NCBI GenBank assembly: GCA_002377695.1
Contig: DFQH01000001.1
Span: forward strand, 322,093 to 386,092
Source of the DNA: Citromicrobium sp. UBA3494
GTDB lineage: Bacteria; Pseudomonadota; Alphaproteobacteria; Sphingomonadales; Sphingomonadaceae
DNA: 64,000 nucleotides
Direction: 5' to 3'
The notes under the pieces are model-generated. The model worked only from the letters and a program-made list of their open reading frames with translations. It made no database searches and was not told the DNA's origin. The position numbers and the translations under genes are program-made. Shown here piece by piece: positions 34,491 to 43,496 of this stretch (the first letter of the stretch is position 1; every line of letters begins with the position of its first letter).

Positions 34491-35615
34491 TCAACCAGCC
34501 TCCAGCAATCTGGCGCTCACCACCTGGCCGCCTTGCGTCAGCCGAACCGCATCGCCGATCTCTTCGTCCAGCACCGGCCTGCCTTCCTCTGCGTCCCAGA
34601 AGGCGGAGAGGAAATTGTACAGGTTGCGCGCGAACAGCGCACTCGCATCCGGCGCCAGATGCGCAGGCGTGTTGGCGTAACCCATGATCGTGACACCATG
34701 GCGCGTAACCAGCTGGTCCGCCACTGCGCCTTCGACATTGCCCCCCTGCGGCACAGCAATGTCGAAAATGACGCTGCCCGGCTTCATGGTGGCGATCTGA
34801 TCGTCGCTGATAAGGCGCGGCGCGGGCCGTCCGGGAATCAGCGCGGTGGTGATCACGATATCCTGCTTGGCGATATGTTCGGAAACGAGCTTGGCCTGCG
34901 CGGCCTTGTATTCGTCGCTCATCTCGCTGGCGTAGCCGCCCGAACCTTCACCCTCGATCCCGCCTTCGGCGACGAAGATCGCCTTGGCGCCCAGCGATTC
35001 GATCTGCTCGCGCGTGGCGGAGCGCACGTCGGTCGCGGAAACCTGCGCGCCCATGCGCTTGGCGGTGGCGATTGCCTGAAGCCCGGCAACACCAACACCC
35101 ATCACGAAGACGCGGGCGGGCTGAACCGTGCCGGCTGCGGTCATCATCATGGGAAAGGCGCGGCCATACTGGTCCGCCGCCGCGATCACGGCCTTGTAGC
35201 CGGACAGGTTGGACTGGCTGGAGAGCACATCCATGCTCTGCGCGCGGGTGATGCGCGGCATGAACTCCATGCTCAGCGCTTCGAGCCCCGCCCTGGCGTA
35301 GGCATCGACCCGCTCGCGCTCCCGGAACGGATCGAACAGCGCGGCCACGAAGGCGCCCTCTTTCGCTCCGCCCAAGGTCGCGGGATCGGGCGCCTGGACG
35401 CCCAGCACGATGCCCGCATCCTTCAGCGCTTCCTGCGCAGAACCAACGGAAACGCCGACATCGGTGTAGGCCGCGTCCGAGATTGCCGCGGCCTCGCCTG
35501 CGCCCGCCTCGATCGCCACATCCGCGCCCAGCGCGATGAACTTCTTGGCGGTTTCGGGCGTCAGCGCGACCCGGGTTTCGCCTTCGGCCCGCTCCTTGAG
35601 TACCGCGATCTTCAC
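34491..35615 (-). CDS. pntAA: NAD(P) transhydrogenase subunit alpha 1 (NAD-binding)
   Basis: PntAA is the NADH-binding domain I of the transhydrogenase. The 374-residue protein starts MKIAVLKERAEGETRVALTP from a GTG four bases after the aa3 subunit IV stop; a TTG five codons upstream would overlap that gene. It has a GVGVAGLQAIATAKRMGAQV nucleotide-binding loop near 172-191 and ends after LNFLSAF-like FLSAFWDAEEGRPVLDEEIG. It lacks membrane helices, as expected when alpha 2 is separate. Confidence 0.95.
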   Translation of the reverse strand: MKIAVLKERAEGETRVALTPETAKKFIALGADVAIEAGAGEAAAISDAAYTDVGVSVGSAQEALKDAGIVLGVQAPDPATLGGAKEGAFVAALFDPFRERERVDAYARAGLEALSMEFMPRITRAQSMDVLSSQSNLSGYKAVIAAADQYGRAFPMMMTAAGTVQPARVFVMGVGVAGLQAIATAKRMGAQVSATDVRSATREQIESLGAKAIFVAEGGIEGEGSGGYASEMSDEYKAAQAKLVSEHIAKQDIVITTALIPGRPAPRLISDDQIATMKPGSVIFDIAVPQGGNVEGAVADQLVTRHGVTIMGYANTPAHLAPDASALFARNLYNFLSAFWDAEEGRPVLDEEIGDAVRLTQGGQVVSARLLEAG

Positions 35616-35619
35616 GGCG

Positions 35620-35760
35620 TCAGGGCGCAATCAGCAGGACGATGATGAAGACGAGAACGCAGATGATCGGGATCGCCCACTTGAGGCTCGCCATGAAGCG
35701 TTCGTAGGTGCTGCGCGCCTTTTCGATATCCTTGGTGACGACTTCTTCTTGTGCGGCCAT
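35620..35760 (-). CDS. aa3-type cytochrome c oxidase subunit IV
   Basis: A 46-residue protein starts MAAQEEVVTKDIEKARSTY and has one C-terminal membrane helix (LKWAIPIICVLVFIIVLLIA). This is the small aa3 oxidase subunit IV of alphaproteobacteria. Its 5' end lies in a much longer antisense frame that is not real. It heads the pnt operon; proton-motive force links the two functions. Confidence 0.85.
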   Translation of the reverse strand: MAAQEEVVTKDIEKARSTYERFMASLKWAIPIICVLVFIIVLLIAP

Positions 35761-35921
35761 GGCTGGCGAATACTCCGTTCGGGATGGTCTGTGCGTCAGC
35801 GGTCTATCGCCGCGCCCTGTCATTCTCAAGCTATTGCTGGCCCGTCCCTCCCCAGCGGCCGCACAAAGTAGCCTTAAGCTGGTCTTTACCGACATGCCGT
35901 AGAGCAACCGCCTGCACCGCA

Positions 35922-35937
35922 ATGGGACGGTTCCCAT
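35922..35937. promoter_or_regulatory. Inverted repeat upstream of the response regulator
   Basis: ATGGGA-CGGT-TCCCAT is a perfect 6-bp inverted repeat ending 21 bases before the regulator's ATG, in the divergent region shared with the aa3/pnt operon. It could be an operator for either promoter or a leader hairpin. Confidence 0.35.
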
Positions 35938-35958
35938 GCGAATGGTTGGCGGGGGATC

Positions 35959-37377
35959 ATGGCCGAACAGGAAGAACGTTTGCTGATGCTGATCGATGAC
36001 GAGCCGGCGCAAAGCCGCCTCGTCACCGCTCTGGCCGCCCGCGAAGGCTGGCGAACCGTCGTCGCGAACGACGCGGAGACCGCCATTGCCACGCTCGGTA
36101 CGCGGCAGGGCATGCAATTGTCCGCCATCATCCTCGACCAGTGGGTGCCCGGCGATGCCGCGTGCGATCTGATCGCCGAATTGAAGCAGCGCCGCCCCGC
36201 CCTGCCGATCCTGATGCTGACCACCAGCGCCAGCCCGCTGCTCGCCGTGGAAGCAATGCGCGCCGGAGCGACCGACTACCTGATCAAGCCCGTCGCGCCG
36301 GAGCGGCTGATGCGCGCCCTTCGCGCCGCAACCCGCGTGGAGGCGCCGCGAAACGAGCTGCAGCCGCTGACCGAGAAAATGCCCGCCGTGCTCGATTTCG
36401 ATGGCATGATCGGCACCGATCCGGTGTTCCGCATCGCGCTGGCCCGCGCCGCCAAGGCCGCCCGTGCGCACAGCCACGTGCTGATCGAGGGCGAAAGCGG
36501 CACGGGCAAGGAAATGCTGCTGCGCGCGATCCACGCGACCAGCCCCCGGGCCCGTGGCCCCTTCCGCCTCGTCAACGTGGCGGGTGTGCCGGTCAATTCG
36601 ATCGAATCTGCGCTGTTCGGGCACGAGAAAGGCGCCTTCGCCGGCGCCTTCGAAAGCCAGATGGGTGCCCTCCAGCATTGCGACACCGGCACGCTCATCC
36701 TCGACGAGATAGACCGCCTTTCCGCGGACCAGCAGGCCCGGCTCGCCGCGACACTGAAGGACGGCATCGTTCGCCCGATCGGCGCGACGCATGGCTTCCG
36801 GATCGACACGCGGCTGCTTTCCGCCAGCAACCGCCTGCTTTCCGAACTCGCGGCGAAGGGGCAGTTCGACCAGGATCTGCTCGCTGCGATATCCTCCACC
36901 CGCATCACGCTGCCGCCGCTGCGCGAACGCGCCGGCGACATTCCCGCGCTGGCCCGCCACTTCCTCGCCCGCATTGGTGACGAGCCGGGGTTGCGCCATC
37001 TCAGCCTTGCCGACAGCGCTTTGCACCTGTTGTGCGCCTTCGACTGGCCGGGCAATGTCCGCCAGCTGCAGGCGGTATTGTTCCGTGCGGCGGTGTTCTG
37101 CGATGCCGAGATGCTCACCGCCAGCGACTTCCCGCAGCTGTCCGAACTGATCGGCGAACAGGCCGAAGGCAGCCATCACGTGCAGGAAGCCGTGGGCGTG
37201 ATGCTCTACACCGAAGACGGCAACCTGCGCCCGCTCGAAGAGATCGAGGCCGATGTGATCCGCCTTGCCATCGGGCACTATCGCGGCCGCATGACCGAGG
37301 TTGCCCGGCGGCTCGGCATCGGGCGCTCGACGCTCTACCGCAAGCTCTCCGACCTCGGGATCGACAACGCGGCCTAA
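35959..37377 (+). CDS. Orphan NtrC-like AAA+ response regulator with altered GAFTGA loop
   Basis: The 472-residue protein has a receiver domain (phosphorylated Asp at 60 in IILDQW, Lys110), an AAA+ domain (Walker A GESGTGKE at 178-185, Walker B LILDEI at 246-251, LPPLRER near 318-324, DWPGNVRQL at 362-370) and a Fis-type HTH (about 440-465). The loop that contacts sigma-54 reads GAFAGA at 225-230 in place of GAFTGA. Loss of the Thr usually abolishes sigma-54 activation, so it may work with the main sigma factor or as a repressor. No histidine kinase lies nearby. Confidence 0.9.
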   Translation: MAEQEERLLMLIDDEPAQSRLVTALAAREGWRTVVANDAETAIATLGTRQGMQLSAIILDQWVPGDAACDLIAELKQRRPALPILMLTTSASPLLAVEAMRAGATDYLIKPVAPERLMRALRAATRVEAPRNELQPLTEKMPAVLDFDGMIGTDPVFRIALARAAKAARAHSHVLIEGESGTGKEMLLRAIHATSPRARGPFRLVNVAGVPVNSIESALFGHEKGAFAGAFESQMGALQHCDTGTLILDEIDRLSADQQARLAATLKDGIVRPIGATHGFRIDTRLLSASNRLLSELAAKGQFDQDLLAAISSTRITLPPLRERAGDIPALARHFLARIGDEPGLRHLSLADSALHLLCAFDWPGNVRQLQAVLFRAAVFCDAEMLTASDFPQLSELIGEQAEGSHHVQEAVGVMLYTEDGNLRPLEEIEADVIRLAIGHYRGRMTEVARRLGIGRSTLYRKLSDLGIDNAA

Positions 37378-37396
37378 CCGCCGTAGCGCCTCGGCG

Positions 37397-38155
37397 ATGA
37401 CCGAGGGATACGATTTTACGAGCCGCACCGCTCTGATCACCGGCGCGGCATCCGGCATAGGTGCCGCCTGCGCCCGCTGGTTGGACCGGCAAGGCATCGA
37501 ACGCCTCATCCTGATCGACCGCGATGCCGCGGGCCTGGGCAAGCTCGCTCTTTCCTGCGACGTCGAAACGCACGAGGCCGACGTTGCCGACGAGGGGTTC
37601 TGGCAAGGCCTCGAAACCGGGCTCGACCGGCTGGATCACGCCGTCGTCAACGCAGGCGTCGGCACCGGCGGCACGATCGCCGAGCTGGACTTCGCCGAGT
37701 GGCGCCAGGTCATGGCGATCAACCTCGACGGCGCCTTCCTCACCCTGCGCACCGCGCTCAACGCGATGCGCAAGGCCAGCGGCGGCAGTGTCGTCGTCAC
37801 CGCATCCGTTACCGGGCTCAAGCCCGTCCCCGGGATCGGCGCCTATGGCGTTTCCAAGGCGGCGGTTGCCCACATGGCGCGGATCGCGGCGGCGGAGAAC
37901 GCCCAGCATTCCATCCGCGTCAACGCCATCGCGCCCGGCGGCGTGGACACCGCGATCTGGAACTCGCCGGACCTGGAAGCCCAGTTCGCGCAGTACGGGC
38001 GCGAGGCGGTGATCGCGCAGATGGGCAAGACGACTCCGCGCGGCGGGTTCGCCACGGCGGACGAGCTTGCCCGAGATATCGGCTACCTCCTGTCCGATGC
38101 CTCTGCCAACGTCACCGGCACCGTACTTACCAGCGACGGCGGCTACACGCTCTAG
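37397..38155 (+). CDS. Short-chain dehydrogenase/reductase
   Basis: The 252-residue SDR has the NAD(P) motif TGAASGIG near residues 15-22, NAG (VVNAGVG) near 80, the catalytic Ser in TASVTG, YGVSK (Tyr and Lys), and the typical C-terminal GTVLTSDGGYTL. The start lies 20 bases after the response regulator stop. The substrate cannot be told. Confidence 0.9.
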   Translation: MTEGYDFTSRTALITGAASGIGAACARWLDRQGIERLILIDRDAAGLGKLALSCDVETHEADVADEGFWQGLETGLDRLDHAVVNAGVGTGGTIAELDFAEWRQVMAINLDGAFLTLRTALNAMRKASGGSVVVTASVTGLKPVPGIGAYGVSKAAVAHMARIAAAENAQHSIRVNAIAPGGVDTAIWNSPDLEAQFAQYGREAVIAQMGKTTPRGGFATADELARDIGYLLSDASANVTGTVLTSDGGYTL

Positions 38156-38190
38156 AGCCGGTTCGGCGTGCGAAGGCGCCTAACGTTTCA

Positions 38191-40137
38191 TCACCGATCA
38201 CTTCGGGCAAGTTCTTGCGCGATGAGGCCTGCGACACGATCGCTGCCCAATGTCGAGAAATGCACGTTATCGCGCAAATAGGGCAAGCCTTCGCGGCTCA
38301 CATAGTCGCAGCCGTTCGCATCGCAGAAAAGCGGTGCGGGATCGACCAGAATGGCGCCGGGGACCTGGTCGACCACCTCCTTCAGCATCGCGCGAACCCT
38401 CTGCGTGCTCCCGCCTTCGACCTGTCTTGCCGTAAGACGGCAGGTCCCGCTCGGCGCGACCAGCGGCCGGCCGAAACACCGCCTGACGTCGTAACCGAGT
38501 TCGGGCTTTGGGCCGACAACCACGATCCGCCGCCCGGGCCTTGCGAAAGACCGGAGGCGCGCGAGCAGATCCTTGCGAAAACGCACGCCATAAGGGTCCG
38601 CGACGCGTACCGACCTTGATTTGAAATCGAAGCGCCCCTGTTCATCGATCGCAGGCCAGCCCCCCCCGACGATCACCAGATCCACCTTGTCGCTGGCGGC
38701 CAGAACGCGATCCTGAAGCTCGCACTGCGAAGGTTCCACACTTGTCCACGCAACCAACCCGCACCTCCCGATGGAAAGGACGTTCGCGCCTTCGAAGCGC
38801 GGCTGGTCGATGATGCCGGGGGTCAGATGGTTGGCCAGGCTGTCCCCGATCAGCACGATCTCGGGCGCGCCTGTGCGCGACTGATAGCAGAAGGTATCGG
38901 CTTCATCGCCGTACGCTTCCCGACAAATCTCATTTTCGGAATAATCCCAATCCCATCCCGCGATAAGATCGTTGACCCGGTCGTCGCGCCGTTCTTCCGC
39001 CGATAGGGGGCGAAGCAGGACGAAGGCGATCACGGCCCCCGATGCCACCAGAATGGCCGCCAGGAGGATGCCCAGTTTGCGGAACGACCAGACCTTGCGC
39101 GCCGGCTCTTCGATAAAACGCCAGCTTGCCCACGCGATCAGGAACGAAAGGGCGATTCCCGCAACTCGCAAGGCGTGTGGCGGCATGGCGTCATAGACGA
39201 TGGTCGCGAAGGACAGGATCGGCCAGTGCCACAGGTAGAGCGAGTAACTGATCAGGCCGGTCCACACGACCAGCCGGTTCTGGATCAGGATGCGGCTCAT
39301 CCAGTTGGTCTCGCCACCAAGGATGACGAGCAGCGTACCGACCACCGGTATCAGGGGTGTCCAGGTCGCAAAATCCAGAACCGCAAGCGGCATCAGCATC
39401 GAGATGGCCATCAATCCGATCCCCAGCGCGGCAAGCCATGGCCCCCATTTGTAGAAATAGGTCCATCCTACGCGATTGAGGATGATCGCGGCGAGCCCGC
39501 CCGACAGCAATTCCCAGGCGCGCGCAAAGGGGGAATAGTAACTCTCGGATAGCGCATCGAACGCCAGTTGCGCGTACAAGAACGAACTCGCGACCAGGAG
39601 TGCGGTCAGCCAGGCGCGACTGATCGCGAAGCGGAAGCCGAGCACCAGAACGGCGGGCCAAACGAAGTAGAACTGCTCTTCGACCGCCAGCGACCAGACG
39701 TGGCGAAGCGGCTTGTAGATCGAAGCGTGGTCGAAGTAGCCCGCCTCGCCCATCAGTTGAAAGTTCTGGAAGAACAGCACGCTAGCCAGGAAATGGCGCG
39801 CCAATTGTTCGTATTCGAAGCGCATCAGGATCGCGCCGCCGGCGAGCAGCGTCCCCAGCAATGCGACGAGCAGTGCCGGAAGGATGCGGCGAATCCGTCT
39901 TTCGAAGAAGTTGCGGAAGGTGAACCGTCCGCTGTCGATCTGGTCGATCACGATACGCGTGATCAGCAGACCCGAGACAATAAAGAACATGTCGATCGCG
40001 AGATAGCCGTTGGGCATCACGCTCGGGAAATTGTGATAGATCAGAATCCAGAGCATCGAAATGCCGCGCAATCCGTCCAGATCGCGGCGGTACTTCCCAT
40101 GCCCCAGCTTGTTCGCCGCAGGTGTCTCCGCCATCAT
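38191..40137 (-). CDS. OafA/YrhL-type acyltransferase with C-terminal SGNH domain
   Basis: The 648-residue membrane protein has an acyltransferase-3 domain (YRRDLDGLRGISMLWILIYH near residues 15-35 with its key His; about ten helices to residue 370) and a periplasmic SGNH-hydrolase-like domain (IVLIGDSLANH near 428 and DNVHFSTLGSDRV near 625). Such proteins add acetyl groups to O-antigen, peptidoglycan or other glycans. The start overlaps the folP stop by ATGA, a rare pairing. Confidence 0.9.
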   Translation of the reverse strand: MMAETPAANKLGHGKYRRDLDGLRGISMLWILIYHNFPSVMPNGYLAIDMFFIVSGLLITRIVIDQIDSGRFTFRNFFERRIRRILPALLVALLGTLLAGGAILMRFEYEQLARHFLASVLFFQNFQLMGEAGYFDHASIYKPLRHVWSLAVEEQFYFVWPAVLVLGFRFAISRAWLTALLVASSFLYAQLAFDALSESYYSPFARAWELLSGGLAAIILNRVGWTYFYKWGPWLAALGIGLMAISMLMPLAVLDFATWTPLIPVVGTLLVILGGETNWMSRILIQNRLVVWTGLISYSLYLWHWPILSFATIVYDAMPPHALRVAGIALSFLIAWASWRFIEEPARKVWSFRKLGILLAAILVASGAVIAFVLLRPLSAEERRDDRVNDLIAGWDWDYSENEICREAYGDEADTFCYQSRTGAPEIVLIGDSLANHLTPGIIDQPRFEGANVLSIGRCGLVAWTSVEPSQCELQDRVLAASDKVDLVIVGGGWPAIDEQGRFDFKSRSVRVADPYGVRFRKDLLARLRSFARPGRRIVVVGPKPELGYDVRRCFGRPLVAPSGTCRLTARQVEGGSTQRVRAMLKEVVDQVPGAILVDPAPLFCDANGCDYVSREGLPYLRDNVHFSTLGSDRVAGLIAQELARSDR

Positions 40138-41246
40138 CCAGGCAGGTCCGCGAAATCGGTCAGCGCCGCATCGCGCAGGCCCCGCCACACATCGCGCGCC
40201 TGCACGGTTTCGGGCACGTCGTGGACGCGGAGCAGCTGCGCGCCCGCATCCATCGCCGCGAGCGCGAGCGCGATGCTGCCGCCCAGCCGCGCATCGGCCG
40301 CCGCCTCCTTGCTCAGCGCGCCGATCATCCGCTTGCGGCTTGCGCCGAACAGGATTGGCTGGCCGAGCGCATGGAACAGCGGCAGCGCGTTGATCAGCGC
40401 GAGATTGTCGGACAGCGACTTGCCGAAACCGAGGCCGGGATCGAGCAGGATCTTCTCGCGCGAAATCCCCGCCGCGACCGCCGCATCGCGCCGTTCGCGC
40501 AAGGCGTCGAACACGTCGAGCACCACGCTGTCGTACGCCCCGCCCTCATGCAGATCATTGCCCGATCCCGGCGCGTGCATCAGCACCACCGGGCAGCCGG
40601 TCTTCGCGACCAGTTCGGCGGAGCGCGGGTCGTAACGTAGCGCGGAGACGTCGTTGACGATCCCCGCCCCGGCTTTGAGCGCCGCTTCCATCGTGCCCGC
40701 ACGGCGCGTGTCGATACTGACCGCCGCGCCCATGCTGGCGGCTGCCTCGACTGCGGGCACGATGCGGCGGATTTCCTCTTCCTCCCACACGGCCTCGGCA
40801 CCGGGCCGCGTGCTCTCGCCGCCAATGTCGACGATGCTCGCCCCCGCTTCGACCATCGCGGCAATCGCATCGCGCGTGCCCGCCGGATCGCCCACATGCT
40901 TGCCCCCATCGGAGAAGCTGTCGGGCGTGACGTTGAGGATGCCCATCACCTGCGGCTGATCGAGGCGAACGGTTCGCGCCCCCAGCTCCAGCGCCGGGTG
41001 CGCCATGCGCAGGTTGGTCCACTGCGTTTCAGCCTCGGCGGCGACGCTATCGGGGAGCTGCCCGAGCACCTGCGCGATGGTTTCGCGCGAAGCACGCCAG
41101 CGTTCGACCACCTCGCCATTGCGGCGATAGATCACCGCGAAACGGCTGGCATAGACGAGCCCCCCGGCGAGCCGAACAGCATCGCCCTCTTCGCTCTGCG
41201 GGCCGGGCGCGAAGCCGATCGGGCGGATGTAGATTGTCTCGCTCAT
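40134..41246 (-). CDS. folP: Dihydropteroate synthase
   Basis: FolP joins pABA to the pterin pyrophosphate in folate synthesis and is the target of sulfonamides. The 370-residue protein has a TIM barrel with MGILNVTPDSFSDGG near residue 100-114, IDIGGESTRPGA near 138-149, NDVSALRYD and DPGLGFGKS. Its N-terminal region of about 95 residues before the barrel is longer than in E. coli FolP and lacks known motifs. It is followed by the acyltransferase in an ATGA overlap. Confidence 0.96.
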   Translation of the reverse strand: MSETIYIRPIGFAPGPQSEEGDAVRLAGGLVYASRFAVIYRRNGEVVERWRASRETIAQVLGQLPDSVAAEAETQWTNLRMAHPALELGARTVRLDQPQVMGILNVTPDSFSDGGKHVGDPAGTRDAIAAMVEAGASIVDIGGESTRPGAEAVWEEEEIRRIVPAVEAAASMGAAVSIDTRRAGTMEAALKAGAGIVNDVSALRYDPRSAELVAKTGCPVVLMHAPGSGNDLHEGGAYDSVVLDVFDALRERRDAAVAAGISREKILLDPGLGFGKSLSDNLALINALPLFHALGQPILFGASRKRMIGALSKEAAADARLGGSIALALAAMDAGAQLLRVHDVPETVQARDVWRGLRDAALTDFADLPG

Positions 41247-41568
41247 GCGGCCTTACCTAGCCGCTCTGTCGGCTTCCTGACACACCTGACACACAGTCCT
41301 GGGGTCAAAAAGTCGCGGGAGGAGCGAGCGCGAAATTTCAACTGGAGGAGTGGTGCGCTGCGCATGGCCGACATCCTAGAGCGAACGCACGAAGTAGGAC
41401 AGGCGCCTGGCGCCCGATTGCCACCCCGGCCTGCGAGCCGGCATCAGGCCATTTCTAGGGCGCTACCCGCTTGCAACCGGCACTCCCTGTCGAGCCGGGC
41501 ATTTTTCGGCATTATGCGCCAAGCTTTGCAATTGTTGGCGGGTCGGACGGCGGGCCCGGTGGCAGCCA
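41247..41568. other. Noncoding stretch with a CTGACACAC direct repeat
   Basis: No gene is supported in these 322 bases. Two adjacent CTGACACAC units lie at 41277-41294, followed by an A-rich patch. A CCGGC/GCCGG hairpin with a T-run lies near 41470-41510 but has no matching gene. The rest is unremarkable GC-rich DNA. Confidence 0.5.
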
Positions 41569-43098
41569 TCAATCACGAGCAGGCTCGGCGCCGACGCGGT
41601 ACAGATGGGTCGGCTCGTGGCGATAGCGCAGCTTTTGCCAGATCGGCCCCGGGATCGCTGCATCTGCCCCCGTCATCATAAGCAGGCGTACCATGGCATC
41701 CGGCTCGGGCTCGTAGGTGGCGACCAGCTGCCAGCTGGACTGCGGCTGGTAGTCCGGCTGCTGCGCGGCCGTCATGTGGGCATTCGCCTCGGCCGAGCGT
41801 GCGGGATTGTAATAGTAGAATTCGCCGGCACGCGGCGGCTCTGCCACCGCGCGTGCGGTGGTGCCTGACCAGCGCAGGAGGTATTCCGCCCGGTAAAGCG
41901 TCATCGGATCGGTATGAACGGTCAGCCGCGGCCTGTCGCTCAGCACCTGCACGAGTTGCCGCTCTCCGAAAATCGGGTTCTTGTTCTCGACCAGAATGCC
42001 CAGCGCATTGGTGGCGAGAAGGATCGCCAGCGCGCCCAGGCCGATCAGGCGCAGACGGTGCGTCTGGCTGCCCAGCAGCCGCGCCACACCGATCCCCGTC
42101 AGCAGGCAGGCAATGGTCGACGTTATCATGAAATAACGCGGGTTGAGCGGCAGGAGGTTCTGCACGGCCCCCACGCAGATCCACCAGCACAGGCCGAACA
42201 GCGCCAGTATCCGCGCAAAGCGGCGCACGCGCGGTTCGATCGAGGCCCCGAAGCAGAGCCATGCGGTAATCGGCACGGCGAACAGCATCAGCGCCATGAA
42301 TTCCTGGTTGATGAACAGGACCAGCACCGGGTCGATCAGCGGGTGCACCAGCACATTACCTGCAAGGTCGATCGTGCGATCGATCGTCGCATCATGATGG
42401 AGCGCGATGTTGAAGCGATACAGGGGATCGCCGGTCATGATGCCGAGATAGACCAGCTCCAGGCTCCACACCGCGAGGAAGCCTGCCGCGATCCAGAGGT
42501 AATGCCAGCGCGAAAAGCGATGCCCGGCGAGGAACAGCAGGGCAAAGAAGGGGACCGAGAAGATCGCGGTTTCCCGCGCCAGAAACGCCAGCCCTACCAG
42601 CGCACCGACCAGAAGCAGCCGCCGTGCATCCGGCCCGGTTTCGAGACAGCGCCACAGCACGAACAGAGCGCCCATCAGCAGCGTCATTTCGGGAATGTCG
42701 ATGCTCGCAATCGAGGCCTCTACCGCGATCAGCGGGCAGGTGACCACCAGCAGCAGAGCGACAAAGGCCGCCAGTCGCCCCGCCACCCCGCACAGCATGC
42801 GCCAGGTGAAGAGCAGGAATACCAGCAGATAGGCGAGAGACGGCAGGATCGCGGCCACCTCGCCCTCGCCAAAGACAAGGAAGGACAGCGCGATGGGGAT
42901 GGTCAGCGGATAGCGGATCGTCCCGTGCCCGCCGACGAAGGGAAACTGCTCGAGCCAGCCATAGGCACCCACGACATAGGTCGCATCGTCGGACGCGATG
43001 AACCCCACCCAGCCCAGCGCCAGGCACAGCGCGAAAATGGCCAGGGCAAGCCAGAGGCCGCGTTGCCCTTTGGCGATCCAGTCGAAAGCCCGCTGCAT
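41569..43098 (-). CDS. Glycosyltransferase family 39-type membrane protein (gtr-like third gene)
   Basis: The start at 43098 overlaps the gtrA stop (TGATG); a longer frame merely reads gtrA out of phase. The 509-residue protein has an N-terminal helix, a DDATYVVGAY motif near residue 38-47 with the acidic residues expected of lipid-linked GT-C enzymes, about ten more helices and a C-terminal periplasmic part. It belongs to the ArnT/PMT (GT39) type. It would use polyprenyl-phosphate sugars made by GtrB and flipped by GtrA. Confidence 0.85.
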   Translation of the reverse strand: MQRAFDWIAKGQRGLWLALAIFALCLALGWVGFIASDDATYVVGAYGWLEQFPFVGGHGTIRYPLTIPIALSFLVFGEGEVAAILPSLAYLLVFLLFTWRMLCGVAGRLAAFVALLLVVTCPLIAVEASIASIDIPEMTLLMGALFVLWRCLETGPDARRLLLVGALVGLAFLARETAIFSVPFFALLFLAGHRFSRWHYLWIAAGFLAVWSLELVYLGIMTGDPLYRFNIALHHDATIDRTIDLAGNVLVHPLIDPVLVLFINQEFMALMLFAVPITAWLCFGASIEPRVRRFARILALFGLCWWICVGAVQNLLPLNPRYFMITSTIACLLTGIGVARLLGSQTHRLRLIGLGALAILLATNALGILVENKNPIFGERQLVQVLSDRPRLTVHTDPMTLYRAEYLLRWSGTTARAVAEPPRAGEFYYYNPARSAEANAHMTAAQQPDYQPQSSWQLVATYEPEPDAMVRLLMMTGADAAIPGPIWQKLRYRHEPTHLYRVGAEPARD

Positions 43099-43496
43099 CA
43101 CGCGGCCCGGTAGACCCACAGGCGCGACAGCAAGAAGGCGACCACGATCACCACCGCATCGGTGGCTATGCGCGCCACGAAGGCATTGGCCTGCACTTGC
43201 TCCACAAGCAGCCACAGCAAGGCGGTGGAAAGCGCGATGTTGCCCAGCAGCACGGCGCAATAGGACACGAACTGGCGCCGCGCACCGTGGCGCTGCTCCC
43301 ACGAAAAGGTGAAATGCCGGTGCATGAAGAAACCCAGCACAGCGCCCGCAACCTTGCCGCCCAGATTGGCGGCCAGATAAACCGCCGGCGCCGCCAGCAG
43401 GATCGCCGAGAACACGAGGTAATCGCACGCGACCACGATCGCGCCGACGATGCCGTAGCGCATGGCCTGCGTGGTAACGGTGCGCGCGCGCGTCAT
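43098..43496 (-). CDS. GtrA-like flippase
   Basis: The 132-residue protein has four hydrophobic helices and GtrA signatures: MRYGIVGAIVVACDYLVFS near residue 12-30 and the KVAGAVLGFFMHRHFTF segment near 48-64. GtrA proteins are thought to flip polyprenyl-phosphate-glucose across the inner membrane. It overlaps its neighbours by ATGA (upstream) and TGATG (downstream). Confidence 0.88.
   Translation of the reverse strand: MTRARTVTTQAMRYGIVGAIVVACDYLVFSAILLAAPAVYLAANLGGKVAGAVLGFFMHRHFTFSWEQRHGARRQFVSYCAVLLGNIALSTALLWLLVEQVQANAFVARIATDAVVIVVAFLLSRLWVYRAA

Noticed and set aside
35761..37542. Very long minus-strand open frame across the response regulator
   Set aside because: It is antisense to a well-supported AAA+ regulator. 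Only its last 46 codons (35620-35760) read as a real gene.
41470..41510. CCGGC/GCCGG hairpin followed by a T-run
   Set aside because: The stem is only five base pairs and no plus-strand gene ends nearby.
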